A stretch of 6,826 nucleotides of DNA from an uncultured Candidatus Melainabacteria bacterium (GCA_934693215.1 CAKUVB010000092.1:1-6826); one strand, 5' to 3'. Counted from the stretch's first letter, positions 1-4,977 are shown. Notes: generated from the sequence alone by a model not told the origin. Made by a program: numbers and translations.

Positions 1-31
1 GATAACTAGTTGCCAAGTTCTTATTTAAACT

Positions 32-69
32 AAAAAGAGAATTCATTGGATAATGAGTTCTCTTTTTTT
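32..69 (+). terminator. intrinsic terminator of an upstream, unseen gene
   Basis: A 16-bp stem is formed by 32-47 (aaaaagagaattcatt) and 52-67 (aatgagttctcttttt), with one G-T wobble and a GGAT tetraloop, followed by T residues to 69. The arms begin with an A-run and end with a T-run, so it could also work on the minus strand. All three forward frames meet a stop between 3 and 28, so a gene entering from the left would end just before it. Nothing can be said about that gene. Confidence 0.85.
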
Positions 70-74
70 ATTGC

Positions 75-104
75 GTCATTCAGAGCCGTCAGGCGAAGAA
101 TCTC
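75..104 (-). repeat. dispersed repeat copy 1 (inverted relative to the 351-379 copy)
   Basis: This 30-bp unit begins gtcattcagagccgtc and ends gcgaagaatctc. Its reverse complement matches 351-379 along the whole length, differing by one inserted G, so the two copies bound a roughly 300-bp block as near-perfect inverted repeats. It lies five bases beyond the T-tract of the upstream terminator. Such short intergenic repeats are usually non-autonomous mobile or structural elements; which applies here is not visible. Confidence 0.75.
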
Positions 105-150
105 GTTAGTCTATGGCTTACTCTCTATCTTTAAAACTTAATTTTATTTC

Positions 151-179
151 GTCATATTGAGCTTTAGCGAAATATTTCT
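151..179 (-). repeat. degenerate copy of the same repeat family
   Basis: Starts gtcatattgagc and ends gcgaaatatttct, following copy 1 in the same orientation: gtcat at the start, gagc in the middle, then gcgaa and a final at-t-tc. The centre is shortened and several bases differ, so this is an eroded copy at best. Confidence 0.4.
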
Positions 180-204
180 AGCAAATCTTGCTTTCTCCCT
201 TGTA

Positions 205-230
205 TGAGATTCTTCGGCAAGCCGAGCAGA
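205..230 (+). repeat. repeat copy with internal hairpin, opposite orientation
   Basis: Begins gagattcttcgg like the 351 copy, then continues through a small perfect hairpin (tcggc-aa-gccga, about 214-225) and ends cagag. It matches only the left half of the family. The matching right end (ctctgaatgac) appears about 100 bp later at 323-333, so 205-333 may be one element carrying an internal insertion. Confidence 0.45.
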
Positions 231-236
231 GGGTGA

Positions 237-277
237 AAATCGAAAATTCATAATCGGAAAAAGCATTTTTTCGATTT
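237..277. repeat. AT-rich inverted repeat inside the repeat block
   Basis: The arms aaatcgaaaa (237-246) and ttttcgattt (268-277) are perfect reverse complements separated by 21 bases. It lies between the left-half copy at 205 and the right-half copy ending at 333. It could be a hairpin in RNA or the centre of a small palindromic element. No coding sequence is involved. Confidence 0.5.
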
Positions 278-300
278 GAATTTGAGTGTACCCGTTTAGT

Positions 301-334
301 GCGAGGCGTAGTAGGCTATGCCCTCTGAATGACG
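301..334 (+). repeat. direct repeat unit A of the cluster
   Basis: Reads gcgaggcgtagtaggct then atgccctctgaatgacg. It aligns without gaps to 392-425 with about 28 of 34 bases identical, and its last eleven bases (ctctgaatgac) are shared with the 351-379 copy. It probably derives from the same family with a different left half. Confidence 0.6.
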
Positions 335-350
335 GTTTTTAAGCTTATGT

Positions 351-379
351 GAGATTCTTCGCCTACGGCTCTGAATGAC
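351..379 (+). repeat. dispersed repeat copy, best-preserved unit
   Basis: A 29-bp unit, gagattcttcgcctacg followed by gctctgaatgac, matching the reverse complement of 75-104 apart from one single-base indel. It sits between direct-repeat units A and C, and its tgaatgac end falls 46 bp after that of unit A and 45 bp before that of unit C. Confidence 0.75.
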
Positions 380-391
380 ATTGTAGATTGT

Positions 392-425
392 GCTAGGTGT
401 AGTAGGCTTTGCCTTTTGAATGACA
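392..425 (+). repeat. direct repeat unit C of the cluster
   Basis: Reads gctaggtgtagtaggct then ttgccttttgaatgaca and aligns with 301-334 with six substitutions and no gaps. All six differences put T or A where unit A has another base or the alternate, mostly C to T or G to A, as expected of a decaying copy in an AT-biased genome. It is the last repeat before the AT-rich leader. Confidence 0.6.
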
Positions 426-508
426 GCTTTTTATTATTAATAATTTAGTCACTTTCTTTAGCAATATATCTTAACAAACAATTAAATGTAACAAAATATT
501 AAAACGGA

Positions 509-536
509 TTAAACAAGGCTGAAACCCAGTTATAAT
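509..536 (+). promoter_or_regulatory. possible promoter of the 640 gene
   Basis: A perfect TATAAT lies at 531-536. The only -35-like hexamer at workable distance is TTAAAC (509-514, 16-bp spacer), which is poor. The start point would give a leader of about 95 nt. A second -10-like hexamer, TATAAG at 604-609, is closer to the gene but also lacks a good -35. In DNA this AT-rich, TATAAT-like hexamers arise by chance. Confidence 0.35.
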
Positions 537-639
537 CCTATATATTATATAACCTTATGATATTAAACAGGGCAATTTCTTATGACTTATTGTTTTTTAT
601 ATTTATAAGTGTGTGATTAACAGGAAGTGAAGGTATTAT

Positions 640-1173
640 ATGAACAAAGGCACAAATCTAGGAGTATTATTTAACGAAGTAAGTTTAACAAGACAAAGTA
701 ATCAAGGTATTAATGTTAAAAGTTCAGAACATATATGTAGTACAAATAGACAAGTAGGTTTAGATACTCTTTTAAAAGATGTTAATTCGGCATTTAAAAA
801 TTCAATAGAAAATTATAATAAAGGGCTTGTACAGTTACAAGAAAAAGGATATTCCGTAAAACCTTCTGAGATTAATTATTTTTATAAAGGTAAAAATGTT
901 GGTTATAAAAAATATACAAATTTACCTGACGGAACAAAAATAATTGAGAAAAAATTAGGTAATGTTGAGGGTGCAATATCAAAAAATCCTAAAACGAATA
1001 AATGGAGTTTAACCTCTTTCAAAATGCCTGAATTAATTATAAAAGATGGTCAAATAGAACATATATCAGGTTCTGTAAGATTTGCGATTGAACAAAGAGT
1101 GCCAAAACGATATCAAAAACAATTAAATGAAATAGTAGATAATTTTGCAAAATCTTTATTAAAAATGAAGTAA
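640..1173 (+). CDS. conserved-looking hypothetical protein, 177 residues, function unknown
   Basis: I do not recognise this protein. It starts at an ATG preceded by the purine stretch aggaagtgaagg (622-633), a usable ribosome binding site about six bases upstream. There is no signal peptide or membrane segment, so it should be cytoplasmic unless exported non-classically. Residues 1-37 are polar and probably disordered; 41-70 look like an amphipathic helix; 77-150 alternate beta-like segments (YFYKGKNVGYKKY, GTKIIEKKL, KWSLTSFKM, ELIIKDGQIEHISGSVRF); 155-177 form a lysine-rich terminal helix. It is basic, with Lys frequent throughout. Codon use is AT-biased like its neighbours, which argues against a recent arrival. 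It is transcribed alone, converging with the L,D-transpeptidase gene 95 bp away, so the context offers no function. Confidence 0.7.
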   Translation: MNKGTNLGVLFNEVSLTRQSNQGINVKSSEHICSTNRQVGLDTLLKDVNSAFKNSIENYNKGLVQLQEKGYSVKPSEINYFYKGKNVGYKKYTNLPDGTKIIEKKLGNVEGAISKNPKTNKWSLTSFKMPELIIKDGQIEHISGSVRFAIEQRVPKRYQKQLNEIVDNFAKSLLKMK

Positions 1174-1201
1174 ATTTTTTGTTTACTATAAATAAAAAAT
1201 T
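1173..1201 (+). terminator. AT-only hairpin at the end of the 640 gene
   Basis: The arms 1173-1185 (aattttttgttta) and 1189-1201 (taaataaaaaatt) pair over 13 bp with one G-T wobble and a three-base loop, starting on the stop codon. There is almost no G-C pairing and no T-tract after the stem on the plus strand. As a terminator it is weak, although it lies where one is expected between convergent genes. Confidence 0.3.
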
Positions 1202-1217
1202 ATTATACATAATAATT
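1191..1217 (-). terminator. probable terminator of the L,D-transpeptidase gene
   Basis: On the minus strand a 9-bp perfect stem, aattattat (1217-1209) with ataataatt (1206-1198), is followed by a T-rich run (1200-1191). That is the order expected of an intrinsic terminator about 50 bases past the stop at 1269. The stem contains only A-T pairs, so its strength is doubtful. It shares bases with the plus-strand hairpin at 1173-1201, so only one can form at a time. Confidence 0.4.
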
Positions 1218-1268
1218 AGTGTTGAAATGGCATAATTGCTTATATGAATTTATATTAATTTATTATTT

Positions 1269-1979
1269 TCACAATCTAAAAAATTTTTTTAAAGCACTAA
1301 TAAAAACATTTTCTTTATTCTTATCTTGATAATGTGGTTTGAACCATAAACCATTAGGTAACTGAACTAGTTCCAGAGAGTTTCCTTTTTCTTCAGGAAG
1401 AATATATACTGTTGTGCCTGATTCGTTTATTTTACCTTTTAGTTTTTCAAAATCTTGTGGTCTAAAATTGATACAACCGTTAGACATACTTCTTCTAGTA
1501 TCTATAGTTTCAAATTCTTCTAATCTTTTTTGCATTTTATTTGAAACTTGATGTAAAGCGATACTGGTATTTTGTTTGTAATCTGCGGGGTGTTGTACTC
1601 CTTTTAGTACAAGAATATTTATTTGTCCTTTACCTGATGAATATTCATCAGAAGAATATATATTATATGGTCTTTGAGTAAAAAACATTCCCGGAGGTGT
1701 TGTTTCTCCGCCATCTAGGAATAAACCTTGTTTAAAGTCATATTTTACAGTATTTAAATCATCACCATAAGTTTTGCCAACACCAACTTCAAATGTATCT
1801 GTTATAATATCTTTGTTATAAACATAAGCTTGGCTTTTTGTCTTATCAACAATAACAAAAGGTTTATCGCAAGCTTTTGCTTTTTCGAACTCTTTTATTT
1901 TATCAACATCACTCGTTAGTTTATTGATTCTACTGATAAATTCGTTGCTATGGTTTGTGAAAATTGGTTTTAGGTTCAT
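1269..1979 (-). CDS. L,D-transpeptidase (YkuD domain) with SNGC active-site variant
   Basis: A YkuD-family enzyme of 236 residues. The family forms 3-3 peptidoglycan cross-links, or attaches proteins to peptidoglycan, through a cysteine thioester outside the cytoplasmic membrane. The catalytic domain spans about 39-195: KPFVIVDKTKSQAYVY opens it, the T-P-x-G element is TTPPG (93-97), then ALHQV with His143 and SNGCINF with the nucleophile Cys169. The usual signature has Ser/Thr-His-Gly-Cys; here Asn167 replaces that His, and His143 lies further from the Ser (22 residues between) than the usual 14-17. A 40-residue tail follows. No signal peptide or N-terminal membrane helix is visible, odd for a periplasmic enzyme. 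Upstream in-frame codons reach a stop (2013-2015) without another start, so the ATG stands. It has no Shine-Dalgarno; a TATA-like run lies just upstream. It diverges from the 2082 gene. Confidence 0.85.
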   Translation of the reverse strand: MNLKPIFTNHSNEFISRINKLTSDVDKIKEFEKAKACDKPFVIVDKTKSQAYVYNKDIITDTFEVGVGKTYGDDLNTVKYDFKQGLFLDGGETTPPGMFFTQRPYNIYSSDEYSSGKGQINILVLKGVQHPADYKQNTSIALHQVSNKMQKRLEEFETIDTRRSMSNGCINFRPQDFEKLKGKINESGTTVYILPEEKGNSLELVQLPNGLWFKPHYQDKNKENVFISALKKFFRL

Positions 1980-2034
1980 ATTTTTTATAAAACTGCTAAA
2001 TATTTTTTTTGCTTATATATTATCATCTTATTAT

Positions 2035-2063
2035 TTGCCTAAGAATAATTATTATGAGATAAT
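2035..2063 (+). promoter_or_regulatory. promoter of the membrane protein-mtnA operon
   Basis: TTGCCT (2035-2040) and GATAAT (2058-2063) are separated by exactly 17 bp, a good sigma-70-type pair. The predicted start near 2070 would place the GAGGTG ribosome binding site (2071-2076) at the very 5' end of a leader of about 12 nt. The region is shared with the divergent L,D-transpeptidase gene, for which I see only a weak GATAAT (minus strand, 2024-2019). Confidence 0.5.
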
Positions 2064-2068
2064 TATTC
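2043..2068. promoter_or_regulatory. candidate operator: perfect 10-bp inverted repeat over the promoter
   Basis: The arms gaataattat (2043-2052) and ataattattc (2059-2068) are exact reverse complements separated by six bases. The dyad covers the spacer and the -10 box of the 2035-2063 promoter, the classical position for a repressor site. It ends three bases before the ribosome binding site. Being AT-only except for the terminal G-C pairs, it could be partly chance, and with a different start point it could instead be a leader hairpin. No regulator gene lies beside it. Confidence 0.45.
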
Positions 2069-2081
2069 ACGAGGTGAAAAT

Positions 2082-2564
2082 ATGAATATTTTATTATTAA
2101 AGCAAGTTGCACTATTTAGTGCTTTGATAGGCGGAGCAATAGGTGTTATTACCTTAATTCCATTTGTTGGAACTTTATCATTTTTAACATTAATACTTTT
2201 CTTGTCTGCCATTATAATTGTTTATTTAAAGAAACATGATTTGATAGGAATAATAGACATGAAGGAAGGTGCAATTCTCGGTGCCGTAATTGGTTTTGCG
2301 TCTTTCATTACATTTTTTATCGTATTTGCACCATTGAGTATTTTAATAGGTTTTATTGCAAAAGGTTATTATGTAGGTCATTTATTAAGAATTTTCTTTG
2401 AAAATTTCGGTGGATTTTTTGTAATGATAATGTTGCTATTCTTTTTAGCATTAATATCAGCCTTGATGAATGCTTTTTCAGGTTTGACAACAGCTTATGT
2501 ATATGAGCTTTTATCAGGTCTAAAAAAAGCTGAGAATGAGAATATAGATTTTGAAATAAAATAG
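2082..2564 (+). CDS. small multi-pass inner-membrane protein, function unknown
   Basis: A 160-residue, very hydrophobic protein that I cannot assign to a family. Hydrophobic segments lie at about 8-26, 31-49, 63-92 (long enough for a helical hairpin) and 109-140, suggesting four or five membrane helices. There is a short charged loop at 50-61 (KKHDLIGIIDMK) and a charged cytoplasmic-type tail after 146. Two glycine-rich stretches, LIGGAIGVITLIPF and ILGAVIGFASFITF, resemble each other and hint at an internal duplication. The ATG follows GAGGTG at 2071-2076 with five bases between. Its TAG stop (2562-2564) overlaps the ribosome binding site of mtnA, so the two are cotranscribed and probably translationally coupled. 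This could mean a transport role linked to methionine salvage, but nothing in the sequence shows a substrate. Confidence 0.8.
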   Translation: MNILLLKQVALFSALIGGAIGVITLIPFVGTLSFLTLILFLSAIIIVYLKKHDLIGIIDMKEGAILGAVIGFASFITFFIVFAPLSILIGFIAKGYYVGHLLRIFFENFGGFFVMIMLLFFLALISALMNAFSGLTTAYVYELLSGLKKAENENIDFEIK

Positions 2565-2568
2565 GTGA
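2563..2568 (+). promoter_or_regulatory. ribosome binding site that decides the mtnA start
   Basis: AGGTGA overlaps the TAG stop of the upstream gene and lies six bases before the GTG at 2574. The in-frame GTG at 2565 is itself part of this Shine-Dalgarno and has no purine-rich site upstream (the preceding bases are ttgaaataaaat). The later GTG is therefore the better start, shortening the protein by three residues. Confidence 0.65.
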
Positions 2569-2573
2569 ATAAA

Positions 2574-3647
2574 GTGGAATTTGAATCAAAAATAAGAACA
2601 ATACAATGGGTAGATAATGTATCAAGAATGGTAGACCAAACCAGATTCCCAGAAGAATATGTATATGTTGATATAAAAACGGGCGATGATATGTATGATG
2701 CTATCAAAACAATGATAGTACGTGGTGCACCGGCAATTGGTATAGCAGGTGCTCATGGTGTTGTTTTGTATGCTCAGGAATTAGCAAAAGAGAATTTGTC
2801 TATAGATGAATTTAAAAAACAATTACTTGAAAAAAGTACATATCTTGCATCTTCAAGACCTACTGCAGTTAATCTTATGTGGGCAGTAGAACAACAGAAA
2901 GAATTAATAAAGAATTCAACTTCTGACATATCTACGTTAGTAGATGAGTTAACAGTGCAAGCAATAAAAATGGAAAATGAAGATATTGAAATTAATAAAA
3001 GTATCGGTAGATATGGTGCAACTGTTGTTCCAAAAGGTGCAACAATTTTGACTCATTGTAATGCCGGCGCTCTTGCGACTGTTGGATATGGAACGGCATT
3101 AGGGGTTGTTCGTTCTGCTTATGCAAACGATAACACAATACAAGTTTTTGCTGATGAAACAAGACCACGTCAACAAGGTGCAAGAATTACAACTTTAGAA
3201 CTTACTATGGACGGAATTCCAACGACCTTGATTACTGATGGAATGTGCTCTTATTTTATGAGCAAGGGTATGATTGATATGGTTGTTGTTGGTGCCGACA
3301 GAATTGCTGCTAATGGTGATACTGCTAATAAAATTGGAACATATACAGTAGCTATTGCGGCTAAGTATCATAATATTCCTTTCTATATTGCTGCTCCTTT
3401 GTCAACAATAGATTCATCAATAAAATCAGGAAAAGAAATTCCTATAGAAGAAAGATCGCATGAAGAAGTAACCCATATTAATGGAAAACCTATTTGTGCA
3501 GAAGGTGTAAATATCATCAATCCGGGTTTTGATGTTACTCCAAATGAACTTATAACAGGTATTATAACTGAAGTTGGAATACTAAAACCTGATTATAACA
3601 AATCTATAAAAGAAGCTTTTGAGAAGAAGGCTGGAGTTTTGGTATAA
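2574..3647 (+). CDS. mtnA: S-methyl-5-thioribose-1-phosphate isomerase
   Basis: Converts methylthioribose-1-phosphate to methylthioribulose-1-phosphate, the aldose-ketose step that recycles methylthioadenosine from polyamine and other SAM-using reactions; cytoplasmic. It belongs to the eIF2B alpha/beta/delta-like isomerase family. Counting from the GTG at 2574 it has 357 residues, close to the roughly 353 of Bacillus MtnA. Family landmarks run in order: VRGAPAIG (Arg50), SRPTAVNL (Arg95), THCNAG with the catalytic Cys162, ADETRPRQQG (193-202), and GADRIAANGD with the catalytic Asp242, followed by NKIGTY (252-257). The 80-residue spacing of Cys and Asp equals that of the Bacillus enzyme (Cys160, Asp240). 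Nothing is missing, so it should be active. It is second in an operon with the 2082 membrane protein. No other methionine-salvage gene lies in the window. An in-frame GTG at 2565 is the alternative start. Confidence 0.95.
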   Translation: MEFESKIRTIQWVDNVSRMVDQTRFPEEYVYVDIKTGDDMYDAIKTMIVRGAPAIGIAGAHGVVLYAQELAKENLSIDEFKKQLLEKSTYLASSRPTAVNLMWAVEQQKELIKNSTSDISTLVDELTVQAIKMENEDIEINKSIGRYGATVVPKGATILTHCNAGALATVGYGTALGVVRSAYANDNTIQVFADETRPRQQGARITTLELTMDGIPTTLITDGMCSYFMSKGMIDMVVVGADRIAANGDTANKIGTYTVAIAAKYHNIPFYIAAPLSTIDSSIKSGKEIPIEERSHEEVTHINGKPICAEGVNIINPGFDVTPNELITGIITEVGILKPDYNKSIKEAFEKKAGVLV

Positions 3648-3652
3648 AGAAA

Positions 3653-3694
3653 AGCCTCAATTAATAAAATTGATTAATTCGATTAATAGAGGCT
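3653..3694 (-). terminator. hairpin after mtnA, terminator-like on the minus strand
   Basis: AGCCTC plus ATTAAT (3653-3665, one central mismatch) pairs with 3682-3694, enclosing a 16-base loop that can itself pair as AATTAAT (3659-3665) with ATTAATT (3673-3679), an alternative fold. The loop also carries the direct repeat GATTAAT-TC-GATTAAT (3672-3687). Six bases after the mtnA stop it sits where a terminator belongs, but the plus strand has no T-tract after it. On the minus strand the stem is followed by ttttcttt. It may still define the mtnA 3' end. Confidence 0.45.
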
Positions 3695-3765
3695 AGAGCG
3701 ATGAGGATTTATAATATTATTTTAGATGTATTATTTAAAATAACATTGTAGGTTAGGATTAAAAA

Positions 3766-3792
3766 AGTCTTTAAATATTACACTTAAAGACT
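3766..3792 (-). terminator. hairpin abutting the permease ribosome binding site; terminator shape on the minus strand
   Basis: The arms agtctttaa (3766-3774) and ttaaagact (3784-3792) are perfect over 9 bp with a 9-base loop. On the plus strand it ends directly before the AGGA (3793-3796) of the permease gene and could influence translation or mRNA stability. On the minus strand the stem is followed by six T residues (3766-3761), the intrinsic-terminator arrangement. No minus-strand gene is apparent nearby. Confidence 0.55.
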
Positions 3793-3804
3793 AGGAATAG
3801 ATAG

Positions 3805-4926
3805 ATGAAAGTAAGAAAAAAACTATTAAACATAAAATTATTAGATAAGTATATTCTAAAACAAGTAATAGAAATGTTTATTATGGGTGTTCTTGTTTTT
3901 ACGTCTATTATTTTTGCTTCGGATACTTTCATTACATTGATTAAACAGATTGCAAAATATGGTATTCCGTTCAAAATAGCCTTTATATTAGTTATTTTAA
4001 CCTTGCCGTCAGTATTTGTAATGACAATTCCTATGGGCATACTTTTGTCAACAGTAATGACCCTAAACAAATTGAGTTTGGATTCTGAACTAACAGTTAT
4101 GCGAGCTTGCGGAATTGGGTTTAATAGGATTGCTAAACCTGTGTTTTTGTTTGCTATTGTTATGGCAATAGTTAGTTTTACGATAAACGAAACAGTTGTT
4201 CCTGTAATGACAAAGCAATCTAAAGATTTGGCTCTGTGGTCGTTTTCTCAAAAAAATGTTCCAGATGGAAAACATAATTTTACATTCGAAGAAGTCGGGG
4301 ACAATGGTAATTTAAGACGGCTTTTTTATGTCGAATATTGTGAAAATAAGCATTTGCATAATATAACTCTTTTGGATATGTCAAAAGAGGATACAATTCA
4401 TGTTTTACAGGCTAAAGAGGGTGGTACTTCTCCTGATGGTTGGTTGTTTAATAAAGGGATTGTGTATACTATAGCCGATGAAGGTAAAGTTTTAAATTCA
4501 ACTTTCTTTGAAGAATCTGTGGCTCAGTTTGGGGTAGATTTGAAAAAAGAAATGAATAAGAATCTTGCAAATGAAAGAAACTTTATGCAGTTGAGTCATT
4601 ACTTGAAGGTTACAAAAGGGTTAGAAGAAGATAAACAAAGAAGTTTAAAAATTGATTTGTATGACAAAGTAGCATTGCCTCTAACAACAATAGTTTTGGT
4701 ATTGATAGGTATTCCACTAGCGATAACTCCACCTAGAGTGCGTTATAATAGAGGGTTTTTGTTTAGTATTCTGATAATTTTTGCATATTATCTAATAAGA
4801 GCATTATCTATTTCTTTTGGTGAAGCTGGAACTTTATCAGCTTTTATAGCCGCATTTTTACCAAATATAGTTTTAACTATTGCTGGTGTGGCTTTGTATT
4901 ATAGAAAAGTTTATACTATCACATAA
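3805..4926 (+). CDS. LptF/LptG family (YjgP/YjgQ) LPS export permease
   Basis: An inner-membrane subunit of the Lpt machine, in which LptF and LptG with the LptB ATPase extract lipopolysaccharide and pass it to LptC/LptA. The 373 residues show the family plan: membrane helices at about 23-43, 57-84 and 108-128, a periplasmic beta-jellyroll domain at about 145-265, then helices at about 288-307, 317-337 and 346-366. Typical motifs are LDKYILKQ near the N-terminus and IPMGILLSTVMTLNKLSLDSELTVMRACG (75-103), written here as positions: IPMG at 75-78, SLDSEL at 91-96, MRACG at 99-103. I cannot tell LptF from LptG, and lineages with one copy may use it for both, so no symbol is given. The ATG follows AGGA (3793-3796) at eight bases. 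No lptB, lptC or lptA lies in the window, and no clear promoter is visible in the 157-bp spacer after mtnA. Confidence 0.92.
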   Translation: MKVRKKLLNIKLLDKYILKQVIEMFIMGVLVFTSIIFASDTFITLIKQIAKYGIPFKIAFILVILTLPSVFVMTIPMGILLSTVMTLNKLSLDSELTVMRACGIGFNRIAKPVFLFAIVMAIVSFTINETVVPVMTKQSKDLALWSFSQKNVPDGKHNFTFEEVGDNGNLRRLFYVEYCENKHLHNITLLDMSKEDTIHVLQAKEGGTSPDGWLFNKGIVYTIADEGKVLNSTFFEESVAQFGVDLKKEMNKNLANERNFMQLSHYLKVTKGLEEDKQRSLKIDLYDKVALPLTTIVLVLIGIPLAITPPRVRYNRGFLFSILIIFAYYLIRALSISFGEAGTLSAFIAAFLPNIVLTIAGVALYYRKVYTIT

Positions 4927-4935
4927 ACATTAATA

Positions 4936-4977
4936 AATGTAACATTATACAAAATCCTTGAAATTTGCATGTGACAT
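4936..4977. promoter_or_regulatory. paired ATGTNACAT dyads, candidate regulator sites
   Basis: ATGTAACAT (4937-4945, within the longer palindrome AATGTAACATT, 4936-4946) and ATGTGACAT (4969-4977) are two copies of the same odd-length dyad, with centres 32 bp apart, close to three helical turns. The second overlaps the likely -35 region of the promoter before the 5037 gene. Two dimers bound on the same DNA face is the natural reading. The regulator is unknown. Confidence 0.45.

Larger units (their letters stand above)
70..639. other. gene-free repeat-bearing region and leader of the 640 gene
   Basis: No convincing coding frame is visible across these 570 bases. Positions 75-425 are richer in G and C than the surrounding DNA and consist largely of degenerate copies of one short repeat family, listed separately, in both orientations. 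Positions 430-639 are very AT-rich, with no repeat copies; they hold a perfect TATAAT box at 531 and the ribosome binding site for the next gene. I see no tRNA, riboswitch or CRISPR pattern here. Confidence 0.7.

Noticed and set aside
75..425. CRISPR array
   Set aside because: The repeats are imperfect, in both orientations, and the spacing of the few regular units is too short and inconsistent for a repeat-spacer array; no cas gene is present.
430..639. Replication origin in the AT-rich leader
   Set aside because: It is AT-rich, but no clustered DnaA boxes or repeated 13-mers are visible, and it is about 5 kb from dnaA.
2063..2070. Possible DnaA box TTATTCAC(G)
   Set aside because: It matches eight of nine positions, is isolated, and forms part of the inverted repeat at 2043-2068. 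Other eight-of-nine matches (612-620, 4945-4953) are also scattered, so there is no origin-like cluster.
2353..2707. Minus-strand open frames of 90 and 70 residues opposite the membrane protein and mtnA start
   Set aside because: They lie antisense to well-supported genes, have no ribosome binding site that I can see, and show low-complexity composition expected of a reversed AT-rich coding strand.
2992..3183. Minus-strand 63-residue frame inside mtnA
   Set aside because: It is antisense to the catalytic core of mtnA and its composition (His, Leu, Gln runs) is what reverse reading of that gene gives.
3771..4070. Minus-strand 99-residue frame ending inside the 3766-3792 hairpin
   Set aside because: The coincidence with a minus-strand terminator is tempting, but the frame is antisense to the permease N-terminus, lacks a Shine-Dalgarno, and the permease frame is clearly the real one. 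A non-coding antisense RNA remains possible.
4090..4275. Minus-strand 61-residue frame inside the permease gene
   Set aside because: Antisense shadow without start signals.
4928..4940. Terminator for the permease gene (acatt/aatgt hairpin)
   Set aside because: The stem has only five A-T-rich pairs and no T-tract follows, so it is too weak to call.
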